DNA of 33,427 nucleotides. It comes from Verrucomicrobiota bacterium (lineage in GTDB: Bacteria > Verrucomicrobiota > Verrucomicrobiia > Opitutales > Opitutaceae). Positions 5,861 through 13,687 of the stretch are shown piece by piece; the stretch's first letter is position 1; each line of letters begins with the position of its first letter. The translations under genes and the position numbers were made by a program. The stretch covers positions 1 through 33,427 of the forward strand of contig JANYJB010000029.1 of assembly GCA_025361935.1 (NCBI GenBank), given 5' to 3'. The notes under the pieces are model-generated. The model was not told the DNA's origin. It worked only from the letters and a program-made list of their open reading frames with translations, and did no database searches.

Positions 5861-8728
5861 ATGTCGCATATGCCTAACCAAACCCCCGAACAAATCGCCC
5901 GCGACGCCATCGATGCGCAGCTCCGGGCTTCGGGTTGGGCTGTGCAATCAAAGGATGCCATCAACTTCCACGAGGCAGAGGGCCAAGCCGTCCGCGAATA
6001 CACCACGGACACCGGCCCCGCCGATTACGTTCTCTTCGTCGATGGCCAACCCGTCGGCGTGATCGAGGCCAAGAAGGAAACTCTCGGCCACACCATCACC
6101 GCTGTCGAAGACCAGACCGCCGAATACGCCGCCGCCAAGCTCAAGTGGGTCCAATCAACCGGCATCCCGCTCCCTTTCCTCTACGAAGCCACCGGCGTCA
6201 TCACCCGCTTCACCGACCAGCGCGACCCCAAGCCCCGCTCCCGCGAGGTTTTCTCCTTCCACCGTCCCGAAACCTTGCGCGAGTGGATCGCCGCCGGCCG
6301 CTCCCTCCGCGCCCGCCTCCACGATCTCCCCGCGCTCGACCCGGCCAACTTGCGAGAGTGCCAGATCGAGGCCGTCACCAATCTCGAAACTTCCCTGAAG
6401 GCCGCCAAGCCCCGCGCCCTCATCCAGATGGCCACCGGTGCCGGGAAAACCTTCACCGCCATCACGTCCGTATATCGCTTGCTCAAGCACGCTCGCGTCC
6501 GCCGCGTGCTCTTCCTCGTCGATACGCGCAACCTCGGCGAGCAGGCCGAACAGGAGTTCCTCGCGTTCACGCCCAACGACGACAACCGCAAGTTCACCGA
6601 ACTCTACTCCGCCCAGCGCCTCGCCTCGTCGCACGTGCCCGCCGACGCGCAGGTCTGCATCTCCACCATTCAGCGGATGTATTCGCTGCTTCAGGGCACC
6701 GAACTCGATGAATCCGCCGAGGACGAAAATCCCGCCGAGCACTCCTCCGACCGCAAACGCGAACCGCTCCCCGTCGCCTACAACGCCAAAGTTCCGCCCG
6801 AGTTCTTCGATCTCATCGTCATTGATGAGTGCCACCGCTCGATCTACAATCTCTGGCGTCAGGTCCTGGACTACTTCGACGCCTTCCTCGTCGGCCTCAC
6901 CGCCACGCCCGACGCCCGCACCTACGGTTTCTTCTACCAAAACATCGTCTCCGAATACACCCACGAAGACGCCGTCGCCGATGGCGTGAACGTGCAGGGC
7001 GAGATCTACACCATCGAGACCGCCGTCTCCCAACAGGGAGGCACTGTCCTTAAAGGCCTCGTCGAGAAACGCGAAAAGCTCACTCGGGCCAAGCGCTGGC
7101 AGCAACAGGACGAGGACACCGCCTACTCAGCCAAAAAACTCGACCGCGCCATCGTCAACCCGTCCCAGATCCGCACCGTCATCCGCGCTTTCCGCGATCA
7201 CCTGCCCGCGATTTTCCCCGACCGCATCGACGCCGCCGGTGCCTACGAAGTCCCCAAGACCCTCATCTTCGCCAAGACCGACTCCCACGCCGACGATATC
7301 ATCAACATCGTCCGCGAAGAGTTCGGGGAGGGGAACGCCTTCTGCAAAAAGGTCACCTTCGGCACCAACAAGGGCGTCAAGCGCATCACTTTCGACCCCG
7401 CCTACGACAATCAGCGCCACGTCGAGGACGACTACATCCAGGACCCCGAGACCGCCAAATCCGTCCTCTCCCAGTTTCGCAACGGCTACCATCCGCGCAT
7501 CGCCGTCACCGTGGACATGATCGCCACCGGCACCGACGTAAAGCCCCTCGAATGCCTGCTCTTCATGCGCGACGTGAAGTCCAAGGGCTACTTCGAGCAG
7601 ATGAAGGGCCGCGGCACCCGCACCCTCGACCTCGACGGCCTGCGCAAAGTCTCCTCCGCCGCCAAGTCCGGCAAAACTCACTACGTCATCGTGGACGCCA
7701 TCGGCGTCACCAAGTCCCTCAAGACCGCCAGCCGCCCGCCCGTCACCCGGCCCACCGTCCCGTTCAAAGACCTCGCCATGGAGGTCGTCATGGGCGCGAG
7801 CGACGCCGACACCGTTTCCTCCCTCGCCGGCCGCCTCGCCCGCATCGAGCGCCAGCTCACGCCGCTGCAAAAACACCAGATCGCCCAAAAGATGGGCGGC
7901 ACCGCCCTCGGCCAACTCGTCAAAAATCTCTTCCACGCCATCGACGGCGCCGCCATCGAGCAACGCGCCCTCGCCCTCGCCGGCCAGCCACCCGGCACCG
8001 ATCCCGGCGACACCGCCCGCGAAAAGGCCCAGCAACAACTCGTCGCCGCCGCCCGCACCCCGCTCACCGGCGCCGTCGTCACCCTCATCGTCGAGACCTG
8101 CACCGCCAACATGCAGACCATCGACCACGACACGCAGGACCACCTGCTCAACGCCGACTGGGATACCGACATCCACGAGCGCGCCGCCGCCTTCACCCAC
8201 GATTTCGAGACCTTCTGCCGCGATCACCGTGACCAGCTCGATGCCCTCACTATTTACTACTCGCAGCCCCAGCGACGGCAGGAAGTCACCCTCGCTCATA
8301 TTAAAGACGTGCTCGCCGCCCTTCGCCAACACGCCCCGCGCCTCGCGCCCCTCCGCGTGTGGGACGCCTACGCCCGCCTTGACGAAGTCCCCGCCAACGC
8401 CCGCCCCCTCACCGAATTGACCGCATTGATCGCCCTCCTCCGCCGCGCCTGCGGCATCGACCAAAAGCTGACGCCCTTTGCCGACACCGTTCGTCGCAAC
8501 TACCGCGACTGGATCGTCCGCGAAAACGCCGGCACGCCCTTCACGCCCGCGCAGACCGCCTGGCTCCAGCTCATCCGCGACCACGTCATGACGTCTTTCC
8601 GCATCGACCGCGAAGATCTCGAATACGCCCCCTTCGACGCCCAAGGCGGCCTCGGCAAAATGGATCAACTCTTCGGCGACCGCATGGACCCGCTCATCGC
8701 TGAACTGAACAAGGAGCTGACGGCGTGA
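5861..8728 (+). CDS. hsdR: Type I restriction endonuclease subunit R (HsdR, EcoEI-like)
   Basis: The motor and nuclease subunit of a type I restriction-modification complex; it translocates DNA with ATP and cuts unmodified DNA. Numbering from the ATG at 5861 (955 residues), the PD-(D/E)xK nuclease is at 55-71 (GPADYVLFVD then VGVIEAKKE; Asp55, Glu69, Lys71). Walker A is ATGAGKT at 191-197, the DEAD-type box is DECH at 322-325, motif III is LTATPDA, and motifs V-VI are MIATGTDVKPLECLLFM and YFEQMKGRGTR. The remaining roughly 350 residues match the HsdR C-terminal region that contacts HsdM and HsdS. A TTG at 5831 extends the frame and another ATG lies at 5870; no start has a clear ribosome site. 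The stop overlaps the hsdS GTG, indicating translational coupling. Codon use is strongly GC-rich, unlike the genes to its left. Confidence 0.95.
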   Translation: MSHMPNQTPEQIARDAIDAQLRASGWAVQSKDAINFHEAEGQAVREYTTDTGPADYVLFVDGQPVGVIEAKKETLGHTITAVEDQTAEYAAAKLKWVQSTGIPLPFLYEATGVITRFTDQRDPKPRSREVFSFHRPETLREWIAAGRSLRARLHDLPALDPANLRECQIEAVTNLETSLKAAKPRALIQMATGAGKTFTAITSVYRLLKHARVRRVLFLVDTRNLGEQAEQEFLAFTPNDDNRKFTELYSAQRLASSHVPADAQVCISTIQRMYSLLQGTELDESAEDENPAEHSSDRKREPLPVAYNAKVPPEFFDLIVIDECHRSIYNLWRQVLDYFDAFLVGLTATPDARTYGFFYQNIVSEYTHEDAVADGVNVQGEIYTIETAVSQQGGTVLKGLVEKREKLTRAKRWQQQDEDTAYSAKKLDRAIVNPSQIRTVIRAFRDHLPAIFPDRIDAAGAYEVPKTLIFAKTDSHADDIINIVREEFGEGNAFCKKVTFGTNKGVKRITFDPAYDNQRHVEDDYIQDPETAKSVLSQFRNGYHPRIAVTVDMIATGTDVKPLECLLFMRDVKSKGYFEQMKGRGTRTLDLDGLRKVSSAAKSGKTHYVIVDAIGVTKSLKTASRPPVTRPTVPFKDLAMEVVMGASDADTVSSLAGRLARIERQLTPLQKHQIAQKMGGTALGQLVKNLFHAIDGAAIEQRALALAGQPPGTDPGDTAREKAQQQLVAAARTPLTGAVVTLIVETCTANMQTIDHDTQDHLLNADWDTDIHERAAAFTHDFETFCRDHRDQLDALTIYYSQPQRRQEVTLAHIKDVLAALRQHAPRLAPLRVWDAYARLDEVPANARPLTELTALIALLRRACGIDQKLTPFADTVRRNYRDWIVRENAGTPFTPAQTAWLQLIRDHVMTSFRIDREDLEYAPFDAQGGLGKMDQLFGDRMDPLIAELNKELTA

Positions 8729-10092
8729 GTGAAAATGGAATCCCATTGGCCGACGCCGTCATCCCACGCGTCGAGAAGGCAATGCCTACCGATTTCCCAA
8801 GTGAGCCCTTTCTCGGCTTGGACGACATAGAGGCGCACACCACGCGGCTCCTCGGATATAAACCGAGCGAATCAATGAAGAGTGCCGCAAAGAGGTTTTA
8901 TCCCGGCGATGTTCTCTACTCCCGACTTCGTCCCTACCTGAACAAAGTCTGGTTGGCTGATCGCACGGGCCTCTGCTCGTCAGAGTTCATCGTGCTCCCA
9001 TCGAATGAAAATGTGGACGGCGCGTTTCTGAAATACCGCCTCAACGCGATGGATTTTGTCTCATTCGCGAACTCGCTGAATGCAGGTGATCGACCGCGGG
9101 TGGACTTCGACCAGATTGGCCCGTTCCAGTTGCCTCCGTTTTCGGCCAGCTACCAGAAGCGGATCGTGGCGAAGATCGAGGAGTTGTTCAGCGAGTTGGA
9201 GGCCGGGGAGGCGAGTCTGCGGAAGGCGCGGCGGCAACTCGGCGTCTATCGCCAGTCGCTCCTCAAACAAGCCTTCGAGGGCAAGCTCACGGCAAAGTGG
9301 CGCACCCAAAACCCCGACAAACTCGCGGAGTGGTCTTGGCTCACGCTACAAGACATCGCCGACGTCACCGGCGGTCTCACCAAAAACTCAAAGCGGGACA
9401 GCTTACCCACGCGCATTCCCTATCTTCGCGTCGCTAACGTTTACGCGAACGAACTCCGCCTCGACGAAATAAAGGACATCGGCGTCACGACTGCGGAAGC
9501 AGATAAAGTCCGCCTCATGAAAGGCGACCTGCTCATCGTCGAAGGGAACGGCAGCCTTGATCAGATTGGCCGCGTCGCGCTGTGGAATGGCTCGATTTCA
9601 AACTGCGGCCACCAGAATCACCTGATTCGTGCCCGCTGTCGCGCGATGGCACACCCGGCCTTTGTTTTGATGTTCCTCCTTTCGCCGCTCGGCCGCGATG
9701 CGATCGAAAAACAAGCTGCGTCAACTTCGGGGCTGCACACCTTGAGCGTGTCGAAAGTGCAACGGCTTCCCGTCCCCCTCTGCTCCCTCCCCGAGCAACA
9801 GAAAATCGTGCGCATCCTCGACGAGCAGTTCGAGGCTATCGAGCGGAACGAGCGAGAGCTCGACGCCGCCTTGAAGCGCAGCGAGACCCTCCGCCAGTCG
9901 ATCCTCAAGCGCGCCTTCTCCGGCCGCCTCGTCCCCCAAGACCCCGCCGACGAACCCGCGCCCGCCCTCCTCGCCCGCCTCCGCGTCGAGCGGTCGAACA
10001 CATCGTCGTCATCGGCTTCGTCATCGTCATCGTCATCGGCGTCTGCGTCGTCATCAACTAACTCTCTGCGCCGGCGTCGCGCTCTTCCTTAA
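8725..10092 (+). CDS. hsdS: Type I restriction-modification specificity subunit S (HsdS)
   Basis: The DNA-recognition subunit, 455 residues, with the usual two-fold layout. Target-recognition domain 1 covers about 1-145 (YPGDVLYSRLRPYLNKVWLA, then IGPFQLPPF). The first conserved helix pair is at 150-195 (QKRIVAKIEELFSELEAGEA, QSLLKQAFEGKL). Target-recognition domain 2 covers about 205-355 (IPYLRVANVYANELRLDEIK, MKGDLLIVEGN, VQRLPVPLCSLPEQQKIV). The second helix pair ends in RQSILKRAFSGRLVPQDP. The two domains would each read one half of a bipartite site; the site cannot be read from sequence. Translation starts at a GTG inside the GTGA overlap with hsdR. The C-terminus carries an unusual Ser-rich tail encoded by near-tandem TCG/TCA triplets and ends in a basic RRRRALP. 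Confidence 0.95.
   Translation: MSENGIPLADAVIPRVEKAMPTDFPSEPFLGLDDIEAHTTRLLGYKPSESMKSAAKRFYPGDVLYSRLRPYLNKVWLADRTGLCSSEFIVLPSNENVDGAFLKYRLNAMDFVSFANSLNAGDRPRVDFDQIGPFQLPPFSASYQKRIVAKIEELFSELEAGEASLRKARRQLGVYRQSLLKQAFEGKLTAKWRTQNPDKLAEWSWLTLQDIADVTGGLTKNSKRDSLPTRIPYLRVANVYANELRLDEIKDIGVTTAEADKVRLMKGDLLIVEGNGSLDQIGRVALWNGSISNCGHQNHLIRARCRAMAHPAFVLMFLLSPLGRDAIEKQAASTSGLHTLSVSKVQRLPVPLCSLPEQQKIVRILDEQFEAIERNERELDAALKRSETLRQSILKRAFSGRLVPQDPADEPAPALLARLRVERSNTSSSSASSSSSSSASASSSTNSLRRRRALP
10003..10053 (+). repeat. TCG/TCA triplet tract at the 3' end of hsdS
   Basis: Seventeen consecutive codons here are almost all TCG or TCA, broken only by GCT, GCG and TCT, and encode a Ser/Ala run. The block TCATCG is repeated back to back near 10021-10038. 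Such tracts change length by slippage. Here length changes in whole triplets would only alter the Ser tail. Confidence 0.75.
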
Positions 10093-10114
10093 AACCCCAA
10101 AAACACTTTCGCCC

Positions 10115-11602
10115 ATGTCCACCGCACTCAAATTCAACCCGCGACAAATGATGGAGCGCGCCGTCGAAGTAATGAAGGCTTCAATCGCGGAGCAGCGCGA
10201 CGACGGGAAGACCAGCCCGTTGGTGGGCGCTGTGCTGGTCAAACCGGACGGGAGCGTGGAAACCGCCCACCGCGGTGAATTGCGCGAAGGGGATCATGCC
10301 GAGTTCACGCTCATCGAGCGCAAGCACCGTGGCGCCCGTCTCGACGGTTCCTCCTTGTTCGCGACGCTCGAGCCCTGTGCACCCGGAGCGCGCAAACCGC
10401 CCAAGTTAAGCTGCGCCGAGCGCATTGTGAACGCCAGGATCAAGCAAGTTTGGGTGGGCATCGAAGACCCCGATCCCTCCGTGGACCGCGAGGGACTGCG
10501 ACACCTCGAAAAAAACGGTGTCACCGTGCACATGTTCGACGCCGACCTGCAGCAGGAGATTCGCGAAGCGAACAAAGCGTTCCTTGTTCAGGCCGCAAAA
10601 CGAGCCGCCGAAGCGAAAGACGCCCCGGCCCAACCCCAGGCAACTTCAGAGTGGGAACGTTCCTTGAGTGGAGCGGTGAGTGCCGGCTTGTCGAAGACCG
10701 CATTGAAGTCGTTTCGATCCAAGATCGGCCGTCGCCTGAGCGCGGTGGAGTTCGATCAATTGCTCGTGCGGCAGGGATTTCTCGTCAAATCCGGTCGGCA
10801 AACAACACCGACCCGGTTGGGCTATCTGCTATTTGGCTCCTCTCCCCGTGATTTGCTTCCGCAAGCCGGTCTGAAAGGCACGATTCATTTCCCGGACGGC
10901 AAGGAGGAGGTGCGGGATTTTGACCAACCATTAATCCTCATCCCCGATCTCCTGGAGAACTGGTTGCGCGATAAACTACCCTTCGCCAGCGACCGCAGCC
11001 ATATGACTAGAAAGGATTCTTTCGGGGCACCTTTTGAGATTGTTCGTGAAGCGGTGATTAACGCGCTCGTGCATCGGGACTATGATATCCCGGGAGCCAC
11101 CTGCCATGTGGTCGCTACCGCCGATACGATTACCGTCCGCAGTCCAGGAGCGGCGCCGTCGCCGGTGAGTCTTACGCAGTTGCAAGCCCTCCGAGCACCG
11201 ATGCTAAACCGGAATCCGAAACTTCAACTGGCTTTTGGCGGAGCGCGGCTGGCGGAAGGACGGGGTCTGGGCATGAAAACCTTCAATGAAGCCGCCACCA
11301 AACACGGCCTACCATTGCCACGATATGAGTTCGACGGCGTTTACCTGAACCTGACCATCTACCGAAACGCGGAGGCGGCAATCCAATCACTTGAGCCAGC
11401 CATCGTGAAGAAACTAAGCGGATCTGAACGCAAAGGCTGGGCATGGCTGACATCGCAAGGAGCCGTGAAATCGAGTGAATACGCTCTCGCCACCGATAAT
11501 GATGAACGCACCGCACGGCGGCATCTCAATTACTTCATCGAACTCAAACTAGTGGAGAAAATCGGCTCGGGACCTTCCACCCAATATCAAATTCGTCGAT
11601 GA
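10115..11602 (+). CDS. RibD-like deaminase fused to HATPase_c_4 and winged helix, inside the type I R-M locus
   Basis: A 495-residue multidomain protein. Residues 8-157 are a zinc-dependent deaminase of the RibD/dCMP-deaminase superfamily: VGAVLV at 37-42, His61-Ala-Glu63, TLEPC with Cys88, second cysteine ligand Cys100, then GIEDPDP. There are eleven residues between the two cysteines, longer than usual for RibD. A linker at 158-185 leads to a region (186-285) that resembles the middle part of COG2865-type putative regulators. Residues 286-417 are the divergent HSP90-like ATPase module HATPase_c_4: EIVREAVINALVHRDY with Asn316, RSPG, NRNP, then RLAEGRGLG. The rest (about 425-495) looks like a winged helix (LNYFIELKLVEKIG). 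The AlbA/Schlafen domain that usually precedes HATPase_c_4 is absent; the deaminase takes its place. The gene lies between hsdS (22-bp gap) and hsdM. It could deaminate a nucleotide or sense one and control the operon. The substrate is unknown. Confidence 0.85.
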   Translation: MSTALKFNPRQMMERAVEVMKASIAEQRDDGKTSPLVGAVLVKPDGSVETAHRGELREGDHAEFTLIERKHRGARLDGSSLFATLEPCAPGARKPPKLSCAERIVNARIKQVWVGIEDPDPSVDREGLRHLEKNGVTVHMFDADLQQEIREANKAFLVQAAKRAAEAKDAPAQPQATSEWERSLSGAVSAGLSKTALKSFRSKIGRRLSAVEFDQLLVRQGFLVKSGRQTTPTRLGYLLFGSSPRDLLPQAGLKGTIHFPDGKEEVRDFDQPLILIPDLLENWLRDKLPFASDRSHMTRKDSFGAPFEIVREAVINALVHRDYDIPGATCHVVATADTITVRSPGAAPSPVSLTQLQALRAPMLNRNPKLQLAFGGARLAEGRGLGMKTFNEAATKHGLPLPRYEFDGVYLNLTIYRNAEAAIQSLEPAIVKKLSGSERKGWAWLTSQGAVKSSEYALATDNDERTARRHLNYFIELKLVEKIGSGPSTQYQIRR

Positions 11603-11626
11603 TCGCCTCCTTCAGCCGCACCCCCC

Positions 11627-11714
11627 ATCCGGACATTTATCCGGACGTTTGTCCGGATAAAGATGGCATGCTCAAAACGCTATCCGGACATCTATCCGGA
11701 CATTTGTCCGGATA
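11627..11714. promoter_or_regulatory. Two matching clusters of ATCCGGAC words before hsdM, probable operator array
   Basis: Cluster 1 (11627-11659) reads ATCCGGACATTT, ATCCGGACGTTT, GTCCGGATA. Cluster 2 (11682-11714) reads ATCCGGACATCT, ATCCGGACATTT, GTCCGGATA. In each, two direct 12-bp units are followed by an inverted half, so the second unit and the end form a palindrome ATCCGGAC-N4-GTCCGGAT. The clusters begin exactly 55 bp apart, about five helical turns. No long T-run follows, so a terminator is unlikely. The position, 20 bp before the hsdM start, suits an operator, and the winged-helix protein encoded just upstream is the nearest candidate binder. That link is inferred. Confidence 0.7.
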
Positions 11715-11734
11715 GAGTTTGAACCTTTAATCCC

Positions 11735-13213
11735 ATGACCACCGACAGCATCATCTCCAAAGTCTGGAGCTTCTGTAACACCCTCCGCGACGACGGCGTG
11801 GGCTACGGCGACTACCTCGAACAGCTCACCTACCTCATCTTCCTCAAGATGGCCGACGAATACGGCCGCCCGCCCTACAACCGCAAGGTCGGTGTGCCCG
11901 CGCGCTATTCGTGGTCGGTCATGCGCCCCCTCAAGGGCAAGGAACTCGAAGACCACTATATCGAGGCGCTGCGCGCACTCGGAACAGAGAAGGGCATGCT
12001 TGGCCAGATATTCACCAAGGCCCAAAACAAGATCCAAGACCCCGCCAAACTCGCCCGCCTCATCGAGATGGTCGATGACATCTCGTGGGTCACTCTCGAT
12101 GCCGACACCAAGGGCGACATCTACGAGGGCATTCTCGAAAAGAACGCCGAGGACACCAAGTCCGGCGCCGGCCAATACTTCACTCCCCGCGCCCTCATCA
12201 AGGCCATGGTCGAGTGCGTCGCTCCCGAACCCGGCAAATCCATCGCCGACCCGGCCTGCGGCACCGGCGGTTTCTTCCTTTCGGCCTACGACTACCTCGT
12301 CGGCCATCATCAGCTGAACCGCGACCAGAAGGCGTTTCTCAAAAACGAAACCTTCCACGGCAACGAGATCGTCGCCGGCACCCGCCGCCTTTGCCTGATG
12401 AATCTCTTCCTCCACAATATCGGCGAGATCGACGGCAACAGCCTCATCGCCTCGACCGACGCTCTCATCGCTCAACCGGCCCAGACCGTGGACTACGTGC
12501 TCGCCAATCCCCCGTTCGGCAAAAAGAGCTCGATGACCTTCACCAACGAGGAAGGCGAACAGGAGAAGGAAGACCTCGTTTACAACCGTCAGGATTTCTG
12601 GGCCACCACGTCCAACAAGCAGCTCAACTTCCTCCAGCACATCCGCTCGCTCCTCAAGACCACCGGCCAGGCCGCCGTGGTGTTGCCCGACAACGTGCTC
12701 TTCGAAGGCGGCGCCGGCGAAACCGTGCGCAAAAAGCTCATGGAGACGACGGAACTCCACACCATCCTCCGCCTGCCCACCGGCATCTTTTACGCGAACG
12801 GCGTGAAGGCCAACGTGCTCTTCTTCGACAACCGTCCCGCCAGCAAGACTGTCGCGACCAAGGAAGTCTGGTATTACGATTACCGCACCAATATCCACCA
12901 CACGCTGAAGCGAAAGCCGCTCCGACTCGAAGATCTCCGCGAGTTCGTCGATTGCTACAACCCGACCAACCGCCACAAGCGCAAGGAAACGTGGCACGCG
13001 GAAAAAAATCCAGACGGCCGCTGGCGCAAGTTCACCCACGCCGAACTGATCGCGCGCGATAAAACCAGCCTCGACCTCTTCTGGCTCAAGGACGACAGCC
13101 TCGCCGACCTCGACAACCTCCCCGAGCCCAACGTGCTCGCCGACGAGATCATCGAAAATATCGAAACCGGCCTCTTAAACTTCCGCAACGTCGTGGCGGC
13201 ACTCGGCAAGTAA
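11735..13213 (+). CDS. hsdM: Type I restriction-modification DNA methyltransferase subunit M (HsdM)
   Basis: The N6-adenine methyltransferase subunit, which protects host sites and is required with HsdS for target recognition. It has 492 residues. An N-terminal HsdM helical domain covers about 5-130 (LRDDGVGYGDYLEQLTYLIF, then KGDIYEGILEKNA). The S-adenosylmethionine motif DPACGTGG is at 172-179, and the catalytic motif IV NPPF at 258-261 belongs to the (D/N)PP(Y/F) type of N6-adenine enzymes. QYFTPR (147-152) is a further family signature. The C-terminal helical part carries VWYYDYRTNIHHTLKRKPL. The gene stands behind the ATCCGGAC array rather than next to hsdS, so methylation can be expressed separately from restriction, which makes sense for avoiding self-cutting. 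It converges on tRNA-Asn; no clear terminator of its own is seen. Confidence 0.95.
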   Translation: MTTDSIISKVWSFCNTLRDDGVGYGDYLEQLTYLIFLKMADEYGRPPYNRKVGVPARYSWSVMRPLKGKELEDHYIEALRALGTEKGMLGQIFTKAQNKIQDPAKLARLIEMVDDISWVTLDADTKGDIYEGILEKNAEDTKSGAGQYFTPRALIKAMVECVAPEPGKSIADPACGTGGFFLSAYDYLVGHHQLNRDQKAFLKNETFHGNEIVAGTRRLCLMNLFLHNIGEIDGNSLIASTDALIAQPAQTVDYVLANPPFGKKSSMTFTNEEGEQEKEDLVYNRQDFWATTSNKQLNFLQHIRSLLKTTGQAAVVLPDNVLFEGGAGETVRKKLMETTELHTILRLPTGIFYANGVKANVLFFDNRPASKTVATKEVWYYDYRTNIHHTLKRKPLRLEDLREFVDCYNPTNRHKRKETWHAEKNPDGRWRKFTHAELIARDKTSLDLFWLKDDSLADLDNLPEPNVLADEIIENIETGLLNFRNVVAALGK

Positions 13214-13350
13214 GTTTGCTGTGAGCCAATTGGGCGGCGTGGTCCTTATCGGCGAATAGTCGGGAAACACGAGTCGCTTCGCGCGCGCCCGCGCGAGGAC
13301 CGGTATTTTACTGTCCGCGACTCGGTTTCCGGTCAAGAGAGGACTCGAAA

Positions 13351-13371
13351 AACCGGACAGCAACCGGACAG
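13351..13371. repeat. Short direct repeat sharing the CCGGACA core
   Basis: AACCGGACAG occurs twice, at 13351-13360 and 13362-13371, in the non-coding gap after hsdM. The core CCGGACA is also the core of the array before hsdM, so the methylase gene is flanked on both sides by this word. The 218-bp gap from 13214 to 13431 shows no gene. Confidence 0.45.
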
Positions 13372-13389
13372 ACAAATATTTTGGACCAC

Positions 13390-13427
13390 AAAAAAGGCCC
13401 CAAAAACTTGTGTAAGTCTTTGGGGCC
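13390..13427 (-). terminator. Intrinsic terminator of tRNA-Asn
   Basis: A 14-bp hairpin with one mismatch (13396-13427; outer arms GGCCCCAAA and TTTGGGGCC, loop GTGT) lies just downstream of the tRNA 3' end. Read on the minus strand it is followed by six T residues (complement of A 13390-13395). The plus-strand side has no T-run, so it serves the tRNA. Confidence 0.85.
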
Positions 13428-13431
13428 AAAG

Positions 13432-13506
13432 TGGCTGCCCGGGTAGGGGTCGAACCTACGACCAAGTGATTAACAGTCACCTGCTCTGCCACTGAGCTAC
13501 CAGGCA
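13432..13506 (-). tRNA. tRNA-Asn(GTT)
   Basis: Read on the minus strand, the gene begins TGCCTGGTAGCTCAGTGG and ends GGTTCGACCCCTACC then CGGGCAGCCA. The acceptor stem TGCCTGG/CCGGGCA pairs over seven positions with one G-T. The anticodon arm is GTGA-CTGTTAA-TCAC, giving anticodon GTT (Asn). The T arm has the standard GGTTCGA loop, and the CCA end is encoded. Its 3' end faces the accessory region, the usual orientation for an integration site. Confidence 0.95.
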
Positions 13507-13531
13507 ATACTCCTTTCTCAAGGAGGGTTGG

Positions 13532-13560
13532 AAAAACAGGGCTAGCGTGGGGGTTGTCAA
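13532..13560 (-). promoter_or_regulatory. Possible promoter of tRNA-Asn
   Basis: On the minus strand a perfect TTGACA (complement of 13555-13560) lies about 50 bases before the tRNA. At the right spacing there is only a T-rich GTTTTT (about 13532-13537), a poor -10. A small inverted repeat CTCCTT-TCTC-AAGGAG (13510-13525) sits between it and the tRNA. Confidence 0.35.
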
Positions 13561-13687
13561 CGCTCGTTTTGGGTGAATCCGCAGATTTTCAAAGTTTTGA
13601 TTGCCTTCCCCTCGGGCGATTCTATTCCTCCAGACCCTTTTCTATTACGCCTGCCTCCAATTCCGGAGGGACAGGGGGAACGAATCT

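Noticed and set aside
6155-7105. Long open frame opposite hsdR, and a second one at 7127-8746
   Set aside because: They are mirror frames of a GC-rich gene; the composition (Gly/Val/Glu-rich, no motif) is what antisense of GC-ended codons gives, while the plus strand encodes an intact HsdR.
9582-10061. Alternative frame at the end of hsdS ending in a membrane-like IVVIGFVIVIVIG segment
   Set aside because: The hydrophobic run is the shifted reading of the TCG/TCA tract; upstream this frame is Arg/Pro-rich and lacks HsdS features. It is kept only as a remark on slippage.
11627-11714. The ATCCGGAC clusters as a CRISPR array or a terminator
   Set aside because: Repeats are 8-12 bp without unique spacers of constant length, and no T-run follows the hairpins.
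12085-13062. 325-residue Arg/Pro-rich open frame inside hsdM
   Set aside because: Shadow frame of a GC-rich gene; hsdM in the other frame has intact methylase motifs.
13175-13507. 110-residue open frame starting MPGSSVAEQVTVNHLVVGST
   Set aside because: It is the translation of the tRNA-Asn gene and its flank on the minus strand, not a protein.
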